DNA from: Alectoria sarmentosa
Lineage: Eukaryota; Ascomycota; Lecanoromycetes; Lecanorales; Parmeliaceae
Direction: 5' to 3'
Assembly (NCBI GenBank): GCA_009733775.1
Contig: WOGZ01000334.1
Span: forward strand, 1 to 34,825
Length of the DNA stretch: 34,825 nt
Below the pieces are notes generated by a model. It ran no database searches and was not told where the DNA came from. It saw nothing but the letters and a program-made list of their open reading frames with translations. The position numbers and the translations under genes were made by a program. Below are positions 8,284 to 19,100 of the stretch, one piece after another. Each line of letters begins with the position of its first letter. Within the stretch, counting starts at the first letter, position 1.

Positions 8284-10688
8284 TCAGCGTATACTCACCC
8301 GCTCGAACGCCCTACCCAGATCCGCCCCCTCGAACATGGTCTCGCGCGCCAATTTCCCCACCTTCTCGTCAAAAGTCTCGTCCTCTCCAACGCAGATCTT
8401 GTACGTGATCCTCGCGTACTCTTCCGCTTTGTGGCACAGGTGCGGCGCCACCTTTCCAAACACCGTCCACAGATGCGTCCAGGTTTCGATCACGTGGTCT
8501 TGCGTGAGGCCCCATTGGAGGATTTTCAAAGAGGGGGGAGAGTCGGGGGCGGAATGGGCGATCACGAAGCCGAGGGCGTTCAGGACTTTGAAGGCAGAGA
8601 GGATGACGTTTTGGAGGTTGTTTTGGGAGGTGTAGATGCGTGTCAGGAGCAGGTATGGCTCCCACAGTTCGAGGCGGGGGACGTCTTTGGCGGGTGCGGA
8701 ATAGGTCTTCTCGATCGCAGCGAGCAATCTTTCCGCTTTTGCCAAATCGCCTCCACCGGGTGCCTGGAATGCCTCCTTCAAATCTTCCAGCAGCGCGTCC
8801 CTCTTGGCACGCGCCTTCTGCGTCGTCTTCTTATCCTGCCGACATATGACGCACGCGCACTCAAAGTTCCAATTCTTCAGCTTCTCCTGCGCTTGATCCC
8901 ACGTGCGACCAGGTTCTGGGACTGTGTACCAGAAGCATATTTCGCTGTCGGCTGGAATGTCCCTCGCGGCACGCACGATGATCATGTCTCCGATGAAGCT
9001 GCGGCGGGCGTTGGTGTAACAGCTGTGGTTGATGTGCGAAGCTTTGATGAAGATGCCGGTGGTGTGATGGGATTTTTCCCGCTCTTGATGCTCGGGCGAG
9101 TGGGCATCGTAGTGGATTTCCAGGGTGGTTCGAGGGCAGCCGAAGACGTTGAGGCCGACAATTCGCTCGACGAGGAAGCTGGAGCGTTCTTTTAGTGGTT
9201 GATCATATAGCGATGGGGGGACAAGGACTCACGTATCAACAATCGCTAGGCCATCGACCTCTGTCTCCTCGACGGGCTTGTAATCACCATGATGCAGAGC
9301 AGAGAGCGATGGAATCAGAGAAGGGTTCCGCAGCATCTTCTGCACGGTGGCTGTTATGAGATCGGCCTGCGTGCCCACCGCCGCTCGCTTCGTGTGCGTA
9401 TTCATCAGCATACTTGTCTTGGATGGGCGCGCGCCTTCCTCACTGCTGGCAAAACAGTAGGTGAAAGCTTTCTCGCAGAGCAGCAGCTCCCCAGCGACAA
9501 CATTTCTTGTGGTGAAGAGTCCTCGTCCTCGACCCTCGGAGCTTTTGATGGCAACAGGTGTAGTGTACGTTGCGTTGTCAAGGTGAGGTGGAGTTTCCCC
9601 GGCCGCGTTGTGCATGGCCTTGAAGTCGTATTCGCCTGTTTCCTGCTCACGGAGTCGCTTCTCCGTCCGCAACAGCTGCTCTCTAGCCTCCGTGTTGTTC
9701 GGGTGGGCTTCCAGAAGGCGACTGAGAGTCTGGCGGCATTCTTGAAATCTCTGTAGCTCATACAGACATCGAGCTGCACGATAGAGGCTCTTTTCCGAAA
9801 CCTTGTGCTGTCCTAAGAGTTCGGTGGCGTCTGCTAAGGCCTGATCATAGCATCGAAGCTTGAGATTGGCAAGGGACCGATTCAGCTGGATGGTCTGGAC
9901 TTCTTCGGCTGTTGCTGCCGGACAACGGAGTCCGTTTGTGTAGCTGGCTTGGTAGAGTGTGGTTAGTAAGCGCAACAATAGGGATTCAAAACCACAGGGT
10001 ACCATTTGACTGCCTTGTGCAAATCGCGCGCTTTCAATGCAGCATTGCCTTCTTCTTTCCATTCCTTTGCAGTCTTGTCAACCTCACTGATTCGAGCTCG
10101 CCAGCCGAGAGGAACCCTGTCGTCGTCTTGGGCGAGCCAGACGATGTCGGTAACGTGATCGACCCGGAGCCCATATTCGCCATTGCTCATGATCTTGAGA
10201 TACGGCTCCTTGACAATACACACCCCACCCAGCTGAGTAATGTCCTCCGCGAGTGCGTACTCTGTATCCTCCTGTTGATACAGCCGAAGCATGACCCCGT
10301 TGCCCTTTTCATCTTCCACAATCATTATGACCGCGACTATCACATTTGGCGGAGTCGCCACCCGAAGCAGAGTATAAGATCCGCGATGGTGGGTCTCCAG
10401 TTGCATTTGATTGATATACAACTTCTGGAGGGTCGACAAAGGCGCAACGCTCGGCGGATAGGGCTCGGCGACCCACGATGTGTACGTCATGTGTCTGCCG
10501 TCGGACCGATGAATTCTCTGAAACTTCAGGCTTTCATGCAGCATCATGAACTCGTGGATGAGCAGGCCGCGGGATTTCATGTCCCTTGGCCGTTCGCCCT
10601 TGCGTTTCTTTGCAGTTTCGAGCGTCTGTTCCTGCTTGCCTAGTGAGGCGACCCACTGCTCCGTACCGGAGACATCATCGACGTCCAT
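8284..10688 (-). CDS. TPR and SET domain protein (putative lysine methyltransferase)
   Basis: Three exons (10003-10688, 9233-9943, 8284-9178) give 763 residues. Both introns (59 and 54 nt) have consensus sites; the first has a CTAAC branch point. The start is the ATG at 10688, because frames further upstream lack an ATG. The N-terminal 200 residues are unassigned. TPR-like helices follow (about 205-330: WKEEGNAALKARDLHKAVKC, then YTNGL and LNRSLANLKLRCYDQALADA). The SET domain runs from GRGRGLFTT (about 366) to the catalytic-core motifs NHSC (516-519) and ICFWY (546-550). A CACVIC post-SET-like cluster (573-578) probably binds zinc with another Cys. No MYND finger is seen, unlike animal SMYD proteins. 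Such fungal TPR-SET proteins are thought to methylate lysines on histone or non-histone substrates; this is inferred from the family. The C-terminus is uncertain: a perfect GTGAGT donor sits at 8293-8298, four codons before the stop, so a further exon may exist to the left. Confidence 0.85.
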
Positions 10689-12198
10689 GTTTGAGATGGT
10701 CAAAGGTTATGAAATCCTAGTCTAGCACTAGATATTGAGATTTGAGGCTGTGGCAAGGAGATTTGATGATGAGATTGAGGTAAAATAATGAAAGTCTGTA
10801 ATGTCAAATTTGGTGAAGAGAAGAGGTGTCCTCTGCAGCGGTGTTTAAAACACTCACAAAGGAGTGAACGAGGTTGCTCGGGTACCTGCATCTGTCACAA
10901 GCAAACATTTGGAAACCCTGGGACGTGCTTTTGACGCGACTGAAACTTTTAGACGAGGAGATGCCTTTCCGCTTGTCCAGTATCCATACAAAATAGACCT
11001 CTTATTATAGTCAACGAGAAGGCTGCACATGCCTGGTTGATATAGCTCTGAGAAGCATTATGAATACTTCACTTTGGACGGGTCAACGCGCCAGACAAGG
11101 CCTTTTCGCTTCGAACAGAACGAAATCGTCAACACAATGACATTTCAGGAGCTGGCGATTCTCTAATCTCACGTATATGAGTATTCTAGTGGGAGAAGGA
11201 TCCTGTTCAGAGCTAGGTTGATCGTTGACTCCTCTGAGAGCACGTTCCCCGTGCTCTCCTACTTGCTTTCCACGGCATGATTGCTTCACATGGCCTCCGC
11301 TGCTTCTCGATGCCTTTTAAAAGGAGATAAATCGGATTTGTGAATGCAGTGTAGATTCGGAGTCAGGATGCCTGATATTGTGTCCAGTTGCCTAGGGGTC
11401 ATCTTCTGGTACGACTTGCACCTTGAATCTCGACCGCCAGGCGGAAAGCTACGGCATAAATTGAAAGGTACAGTCACGAACTATAATGGAAGCATGAGTC
11501 AAGGCAACTGAGGGCGTTTGATTCACTGCATGGAATTGTGTACAGTATGGTTATCATCAAGATATAATTTGCGATGAGAATTCTGCGACGTCTATAGACT
11601 AGCGCTATGGTGTCTCGATACTAGCAGTGTTGTACTAACGCTCTCTAGCGCAGCGCAAAACGGGAGGAAATGTGGCTCTCGAGAGCTTCCCTCTTTCAAT
11701 TCTTGCCTTTGTACACTTTGATGAGTATCATCCTGACCACAGCTATTCATTCCAACGAACAATTCACTTGGAGTGTTCGACTTGGGCCTGAATCCGCCGC
11801 AACTGCCACTTCTTCTGGCAAGGCGCTTGCCTGGAATGGTTGTACACGGATCTAGAATCCGCCTCATCAGAAACCTGAGAATCACTGCAGCCGCTGTTGA
11901 AGACATATGCCGAGACAACTATTGTTGCTCGAGCGCATGTAGGCCCGAGATCTGCATCTATCAGGGGTTTTGGTCTGGGTTCCGAGGCTGCTTCGGCCAC
12001 CTCCAGCAGCAGCACTGCTCCAAGATGCATGCAGCCCTAGGAGGGACAAGGCTTTACCGCAAAACGTAACACCACTGCCGCTCATCTCTGCGGAATCGAC
12101 CTCGTGCATGGAGTTGAAGCACGATGAGAACACGCGGAATTTTCCCCGCTTCAAGCTGATAGTGGCAACGGATCTTTAAAAGGGTCTCTGGTGAAGAA
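10689..12198. promoter_or_regulatory. Divergent intergenic region
   Basis: About 1.5 kb separates the starts of the TPR-SET gene (leftward) and the MATE gene (rightward), so it holds both promoters. No gene, tRNA or strong repeat is seen. Overlapping short frames on both strands at 11592-12180 look like chance. Confidence 0.45.
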
Positions 12199-14163
12199 AT
12201 GGGTTCTCAATTCTCGACAATTCTTCGGGGCAAGTACGCAATGCTTCCGACCAAGGACAATGATACTGAGGTACACGAGTCTCCCATCGATCATCCTGCG
12301 GGAAATTTTTCCAAGGACAGACCATCTTTTCAGAGTCTAAGAACATTCCATGGCCGGTATCTCAGTAGAGAAACGTGAGTTTGATATCTCACCCTCGGCG
12401 CAATTCGATACATGATGCCAGGAAAGTCGCAGCTGGAGCGGCGCAGCCCCTTAGAGTGCTGTCTAGATCAAATCAGCAACGAGTAGTAGAATCCTCGTGC
12501 CTTGCTGTCGATTTATATAGCCTTGAGTCATCAATTTCTGCAGACAGCAACATCAGTACCCACAATTGTCTTTTGCTCTCCCGACAGCTTGCCTCGATCC
12601 ATCTTCTTAGCTACCAAGGTCTAACCAACGTTCTCAGATATCAGGGTTCCTTGATCTTCAATCTCTGCGCCTTCCTTCTCCCAGCATTATACAGCACGCT
12701 TAGCAAATTATGGATTGCGAACATCGACCCAACCCAAGTGGTCACCACTGATGTCTACACCTATATCGGTACCGTGGCGAGTGTCCTCAACGACGGCCTC
12801 CCAAGAGCTGCTTGGCTCATCATCGGTGACAAAGCCACCAGAACTATATCCTCTCGGCTCGGCCTATCATACACTCTCATTCTCTTCCAAACGGTGCTAG
12901 GACTCATCATGACCATAGTATTCATCGCGGCTTCTCACCAGCTTGCCGCCGCATTCGTCCCGGCGCAAGTCAGAGAGGCTTCCATAACATACGTTCGCAT
13001 CTCTTCCGTCTCGGCATTGTCCTCTGCGATGCAAGTCGCTGTATCGGACTGTACTCGGGCTTTGGACAACCCAGACGTGCCACTGTTGATCAGCTCCACT
13101 AGTTTCGTAATCAACATCATGCTTGACCTGCTGATCATTTCAAAATTCCATGTCGGATCATGGACGCCAACGATCAACGACCAAGCCCTCATCAGGCTCA
13201 CATGTGATATGAGCTCTGCTCTTGCTGGGTTGTTTTATTTCATCTACATTGCGACAAAGATCCACCGAAGGTCAAGTGAAGGCTCCGACGAGCAGGTAAG
13301 GCCCGGTATTAGAGCCTTCAAGGTACTCGTACGTCCGTCAGTATACACTTTCATAGAGTCCGCAATCCGAAACTCTCTATACTTGTGGCTGGTCAGCAGA
13401 ATCATTTCCCTCGGCGAAAACTATGGGACCGCATGGGGTGTCTTTAATACGATCCGCTGGGGCATGGTCATGGTACCAGTCCAAGCTTTGGAAGCATCTA
13501 CGCTGGCCTTTGTTGGCCACAATTGGGGTCAATGGCGAGCGCGTGTAGGCGTTGGTTTACGAAAGCCCAAGGCCTCCAGACAAGACCTCCTCGGTATAGA
13601 TCGCCCCCCTTTCATGTCGCTCAGTCTCATGCTGATTCCTCACAAAAGACATCATGCGCCCAGCATTCATCTCTTGCGTCATTGCTCTCATAGTCGAAGT
13701 CCCCGTCTGTATCTGCCTATCTCTATGGGGCATGGAATCCTTCGCATATTACCTCTCGGACTCTACCGAAGTCGCACTGATAACCAAGAAAATGTGGAAG
13801 GTCAGCTCCTACTTGTCCCATTCCGATCCTTCAACCGCCTCCACTGACACCCCAACTTAGAACATAGACTGGTGCTACATTTTTTACGCTCTACAATACC
13901 AGCTCGCTGCCATCCTCCTCGCCACCAGCCCGCGCTGGTACCTCTATCAAGCTCTCGGATCCAACTTCCTCTGGATTTTTCCCTGGGCAATCGTCGTCAC
14001 CAAGGTCAAGTTGTCGGAAGAACGAGCCTGGACGTTCTATGCAATCATATTTGGCGGGGCGCTCGTTTTTGATTTCTTCGATGTGGGCATCACGCTCGGA
14101 TTCTGGGCGTGGAGGTTGGCGAAGGGGAAGATTTCGTTGAGGAAGGTTCATAGCACGCTTTGA
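12199..14163 (+). CDS. MATE-family multidrug/toxic-compound efflux transporter, 5' part doubtful
   Basis: The best model has four exons: 12199-12374, 12455-13593, 13649-13800 and 13861-14163, giving 589 residues. Introns of 80, 55 and 60 nt keep one frame throughout and have consensus ends (GTGAGT/TTAG, GTATAG/AAAAG, GTCAGC/TTAG). From LIFNLCAFLLPALYST onward the protein is a regular multi-spanning transporter with about ten hydrophobic segments (for example WGVFNTIRWGMVMVPVQALE, then FISCVIALIVEVPVCICLSL, then IIFGGALVFDFFDVGITLGF). This fits fungal MATE exporters, which use H+ or Na+ gradients at the plasma or vacuolar membrane. The first transmembrane region is odd. After VLSRSN the reading frame turns polar, while another frame (about 12505-12605) carries a hydrophobic stretch of the expected kind. 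The segment joining GLTNVL to the next helix also seems about 20 residues shorter than I would expect. Exon 1 and this region may be mis-modelled or mutated. Confidence 0.75.
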
Positions 14164-15177
14164 GATGGGATGGACCTGTGGGGTTAGGAAAGAGGCGTTG
14201 GTCGGGTAGAAAGGTCAAGTATTCTGGCTACAGTCAGTCTTTTACGTTACTATCATCACACATTCTCAAATTTACACCCTTGGTCAACAGGCTGGCCCTT
14301 CTTCACTCTTCCCACAGCCACGTCTCCTATCTTCCCACCGGGCCATCTCAAATTCTCTTTCAGAACCCCAACTTCCTCGTCTGTTGCCAGCACACCCTGG
14401 GTCTTGTCCACGCCATATATCACCCTTCAATCCATCGAAGCCCAAGCCAGTTGTCGGCGGCAGGCAATGTTATCTCTGACACCTTCTTCCAAGCGTTACT
14501 TCATCAATTCTAGCATGTCAGTGCCCTATGTCCACAATTACCTACCTACCCTTAATAAATATCCTGCGCGAGTCGGGAGCGGTATTCTCGATCGATCGGG
14601 CTCAGCTCTAATTCTAGCTACAAGGCCTGGCTAAGGTCATGCATGATGCTGGCCGGTGGAAATGGATGGGTGGGTGGATGGATGAACGGATTGGATTGGA
14701 TTGCTTCTGGGGGCGGGGGCGGAATGGGGGGGTATGGTGGAGCTGGCTGGGTTTATGGTTTGTGGTTCTGGTTCTGGTTCTCCTTCCCCTTCTTTCTTAC
14801 AAGCTGCCCATCCCAACATCCCTGCCCCAGCCATCAGCAGCAACCTCCACTCAACCAAAACCAGAATCAGAACCACAAACCCGCGGGGGCCGGGAGCAAG
14901 GTCCCCTGTACAATACCCATACATACTAGCTAAGCTGGCTTAACAGAAAATAACCAAGAAACCCCGAATCTTGACACAGAGACGACGAAATCAAACTCTG
15001 CTTAACAACCCAAACCAAACCAGCGCGGCAGGCTTGTGTAGAGCACAGAACAAACTATTCGATTTCATTCTCTTCGCGCGGCTAGGTTAGTTTTAGGGAT
15101 GTGTCATCTGTTGGGAAAAAAGATGGGATGAGAATGGGTTTGGGTTTGGGGGATGAGGGTGGTGTAGATGTTTGTGT

Positions 15178-15316
15178 GGATTGGATCGGATTGGATTGGG
15201 TTGGATTGAATTGGATTTGCTTGGATTGAATTGGATCGGATTGGATTGATCTGGATCGGATTGGATTGTGTTGAATTGAATTCGATTCGATCGGATCGGA
15301 TTGGATCGGATCGAAT
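15178..15316. repeat. Degenerate GGATT pentanucleotide array
   Basis: About 139 bp of GGATT units with GGATC, GAATT and similar variants, directly abutting a CCTGACC-type array of different strand composition. Confidence 0.9.
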
Positions 15317-15319
15317 TAA

Positions 15320-15426
15320 CCTGACCTAACCTGACCTAACCTGACCTGACCCGACCTGACCTTCCCTTCCCCTCCCTTCCCCTCCCTCCCTGACCTGACC
15401 TGACCAGACCTGACCCGACCCGACCT
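15320..15426. repeat. CCTGACC / CCTAACC array
   Basis: Repeats of CCTGAC and CCTAAC units, interrupted at about 15361-15390 by CCCTTCC-type sequence. CCTAACCTGACC is loosely telomere-like but not the canonical CCCTAA. Confidence 0.85.
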
Positions 15427-15631
15427 AGTCTGAAAAGGAGCGCGTGGAGCGGCTCTACAGCGATCTGCTGTGCGCGCGGCATCATGCCACGTTCTTTTTT
15501 GTTGGAATCGGACTGAAGGGAGGGAGGAGTTGCGGTGGTGGGTGGGTGGGTTTGTAGGCGGTTTTTTTTGTTATAGATTGTTATAAAGTATACAAGTAGT
15601 CGACATTGCATAGCCATCGAGTCTTGTAGAC

Positions 15632-15750
15632 GGATGGAAGATGGAAGAGGGAAAGGAAGAGAGAAAGGAAGAGGGAAAGGAAGAGGGAAAGAAAGAGGGA
15701 AAGAAAGAGGGAAAGAAAGAGGGAAAGAAAGAGGGAGGGGGAAAAAAAAA
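15632..15750. repeat. Purine-rich GGGAAAGAAAGA array
   Basis: About 120 bp of tandem GAGGGAAAGAAA-like units with a strict purine bias on the plus strand. Such polypurine tracts can adopt triplex structure; here that is only a possibility. Confidence 0.9.
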
Positions 15751-16161
15751 CAAGCTAAAATAAAAAAATAAAAATACGGGCCTCTGAGAGATAAATCGCA
15801 GGGTGTACCGCTCCGATCCCATCACGAGCAAGGGAGCCGAGAACGGGTGATTGTTTGAATGGATTGGATGAATAGAACAGTGCCATAGAGCTCAAATATT
15901 ACAGGATACGTGCCTTTAACAAACAGTGCCCGCTGATGACTTGCGAGCAGCCCATAAAGCCGGAGAGCAAGACAATCGAGTCCAATGCTCTAAAACAACT
16001 ACATAGACCTAATGAGATCCCCTTTCCCGATTGCCCAAGCCTTTATACGGGCCAGAGACCCGGCGAATGAGTGGCATACTATGTCCATACCAAAAGGGTC
16101 GGAGACATATAGCTCTGTGATCAATCGGCCCCTCTAGAATCCGGCCATAACGTCAAAGGTT

Positions 16162-19100
16162 CTAACGCCGATCCGGCGTCTTCGGCGACAGTGCCTCCTC
16201 CGGCTTCGGCAGCTCGCCGGCAACGTCCTGTGAGAAGTGCCAATGCAAAGCCCGGGTCTGATCCCCACCAGTCATCAACAGAGCTCTCCAAGCTTGATCC
16301 TCACTCAGTTCCTGCTCCGCCAAGTAAGCCATCGCGGCCGTTGGAAACCTCACTCCTCTAGCCTCCGCATACGCAACTCTTCTGCTCCAATCTCTTTTCT
16401 GCAGCGTGCGGCGGAACTTGTCCTGGTTCATTCCGACCGCGTTGACTGGTATGACAGAACGGGCAGGATCGCCAAAGCGTTGCTCGGCGGAGTAGCCGTA
16501 GGAGTTGAAGAAGGCTTGTATGGTAGCCGAGTCCATGAACCCCTCGAGGGCGAGATTGACGATTCCAAGACCCAACGTCAAAAATCTATGGTCCGTGGCA
16601 TCGTACTCGTTTTCGCTGGATCGCCCACGGCGGAAAATATTCGGATGTATGGGTATGCCAAGCATGGTAGCCCAAGCGTTGAAGATGACATGGAGTCCAC
16701 ATGTATTGACACCTACCTGTTGAGGGACTCGTTTCCAGATGGGGATCCGGTATATAACCCGAGTCCTAGATTCGTCCACACCAAGCCAGCCCGAAAGATT
16801 GATGATTGATTGAGCCTTTACTGCAACTTGTTCGGGAGTCACCGTGCCCACTCTGCTGTCAAATATCTGTATCTGTACTGTCATTGGTTGCTGGTCAACC
16901 AACTCCGCCACACAAAGCAAAAGATGGCCAGCATGTTGGATTCTCTCTTTGCCCCTCCCTTGATCCTCGAGTGTTTCAGCTTTCATGGAAGAAAAGAACA
17001 ATGGCATGATGAACCTGCTCCATCTTCCAACTGCGCGAACCCCTCGCTGTCCACCTCCTGGGGAGAATAAGTCCATCCCAGCATAAGTGAAGTCGGCGTC
17101 TGCACGCCCAAGACGCTTGAGGCCTTCCCAAATGGGCGCTATGCCTAGTATTACGTCATAATCGGCCATGTTTGAAGGGTGCCCGATGGTTGAAGCATCT
17201 TTCCGCGCGTCTTTAGTATTCCGAGCGTTCTTCGCTTTCAAAGCTTTGTGATAGGCGAGACCTTGGACCAAGCCATGCGGCCAGGTTCTTGGGGGCGGAA
17301 GAGTAGCCTGTGGCAGTGGGGGTGGTTTTGCAGGACCAGGAGAACTGGCTGAAATATCGGAAGAGCCTGAAGAACCTGCAACTAGATCTTGACCAAAAGG
17401 CGGCAATATGAATCCAGGGACGACGTTGGAAGCATGCCCGGATTGCTGGGTCGTGGCGCCATCTGATGTTATGGATACGGCGCCCCAAATCGTTGCATGA
17501 CCTTGATTGGTAGCCTGTTCCTGCGAGTGCATGTCATTGACGATCTGATTTAAAGTGTCTTCGTTCAATGCAACAGTCTGCATGTCCCGGAGGTTGTCAG
17601 GCGAATCTGGATTCTCTATCCGGGTTTGCTGAAGCTGAGACAAAGGCTCATCCACTGCATACTTGGAATGCTGCATCCAGGCTCGAATAGTAAAGCTATC
17701 AAGCTGCCCCCGAAGCGCTAGGAGGATCAATCTTTTTACTTCGTGATAAAACGAAGGTCCTAATACTTTCGCCCGAGTGGCAGCCAATGGAATTTCAAGC
17801 ATGTAAGCCCATGCGTTCAACACGGTATGCTCACCGCACTTGTTCCCGGACTGTTTAAGGACCTTCACCCAGTACTCCTCCTTTGCATCGAAGCAAGGCC
17901 AGGCGTCGCCAAGCCACCCGGAATTTCTGACAATATTTCTTGCGACACGTCGAACCAGGCCTTTGTCTACAGTTCCGGCGGCACTATCCATAAATCTCAA
18001 GCGCACAAGAGCTTTCCCTTTCAGAGCTTCTTTGATAGTAGTGGGCCCATCCCTACTGACCTTCTCGGCAATGGCTAGCACGAAGTGGCCGATGCCACCC
18101 TTGTGAGTTTGATTTTGGATTTCCTGATCCGCGAGTGAGAGTGGGGGCTTGTTTTTATTGCCAGGATCTCTTTGCTTTGATTTTTCGGCCACAGCAAAGT
18201 TCTCTTGGTTCTTCTCCTCTTCACCTTGCTGAAACACGCTAAAGACAGGCTCTAGGGGCTCTGCTGTATCTTCCTCCGATTCAGGGGACAGTGCTTGTAA
18301 CTCCTCATTGAAAAGCAACGGCACAATTAAGTGGTTAGTTCCTTTAACGGCATGCATTCCGACCATTCGCGTGCTACGTGCAAACGAGAAAAGATTTGTG
18401 TTGGCATATGCAAAATCAATTTTTGCATGTATCAGGCCAAGCCAAACGGCGCCAATGGCAAGTATAACGTCGCTGTCGTGCATTTCGCCGCGGGAGTACT
18501 GATGTGGCGGATAAGGATCCGTTATTGAAGATGCATACTTAATCGGCCTTTCTTCACATGACTGTAACCGACGACGATATTCGTCGAGCCAACTTTTCGA
18601 AGTTGGGAACACTTGAGGATTGGGCGACGGGTCTAGAATCTATGAGCTTCCGGATCAGATAGTAGCCTACGCAGGCTTTGTTGATCATAGAAATTACCGC
18701 TATCGCCTTTCAAGGCTTTTCTAGATGATTCTTCATTGTTGTCCTCAGAATCGCGTTTACGTTTGAGACTCTGCAGAAATCGTCAGTGTTGCTTCAAGCA
18801 GTGCAGACACAGCATGGACGATCTTACTGGCATATAATCCAAGGCAGCAGCCGTACGCCACCAAAAGATAGAAAAATGGTCTGATTCGAGTACGGCAAAG
18901 TCTGGAAGAGGTCCAGCTATCACGGTAGGGTCCACACATACGCCATTGATGGAGAGAAGACCCAAACCTTTGTTCACAACGAAGTACTCAATCTCGCCGG
19001 TGCTGGAGTTCTGGACACGACAAACGTTCAATAATTTGTCAGCATCGGTGTTTTCGCTGGTCGAGGATGAAGAATCACTCGAATCGATCGAATCGACGAT

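Larger units (their letters stand above)
14164..16161. other. Low-complexity intergenic stretch
   Basis: No gene is supported. Glycine/tryptophan- and proline-rich frames at 14639-14940 arise from G-rich and C-rich simple sequence. Three repeat arrays are listed separately. The stretch lies between the 3' ends of two convergent genes. Confidence 0.6.

Noticed and set aside
8191..9195. 334-codon plus-strand open frame with a proline run
   Set aside because: It lies opposite the well-supported SET exon and begins in the poly-C tract; it is an antisense shadow.
14639..14943. Three overlapping Gly/Trp- or Pro-rich plus-strand frames
   Set aside because: Produced by G-rich and C-rich low-complexity sequence that is open in all three frames.
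15320..15426. Interstitial telomere
   Set aside because: The units are CCTGACC and CCTAACC mixtures, not runs of CCCTAA, so a true telomere relic is not supported; kept only as a weak finding.
16162..18612. Twin protease as part of a transposon (C48-like genes ride on some DNA transposons)
   Set aside because: No transposase, terminal inverted repeats or target-site duplication were seen around the gene, and it has ordinary introns.
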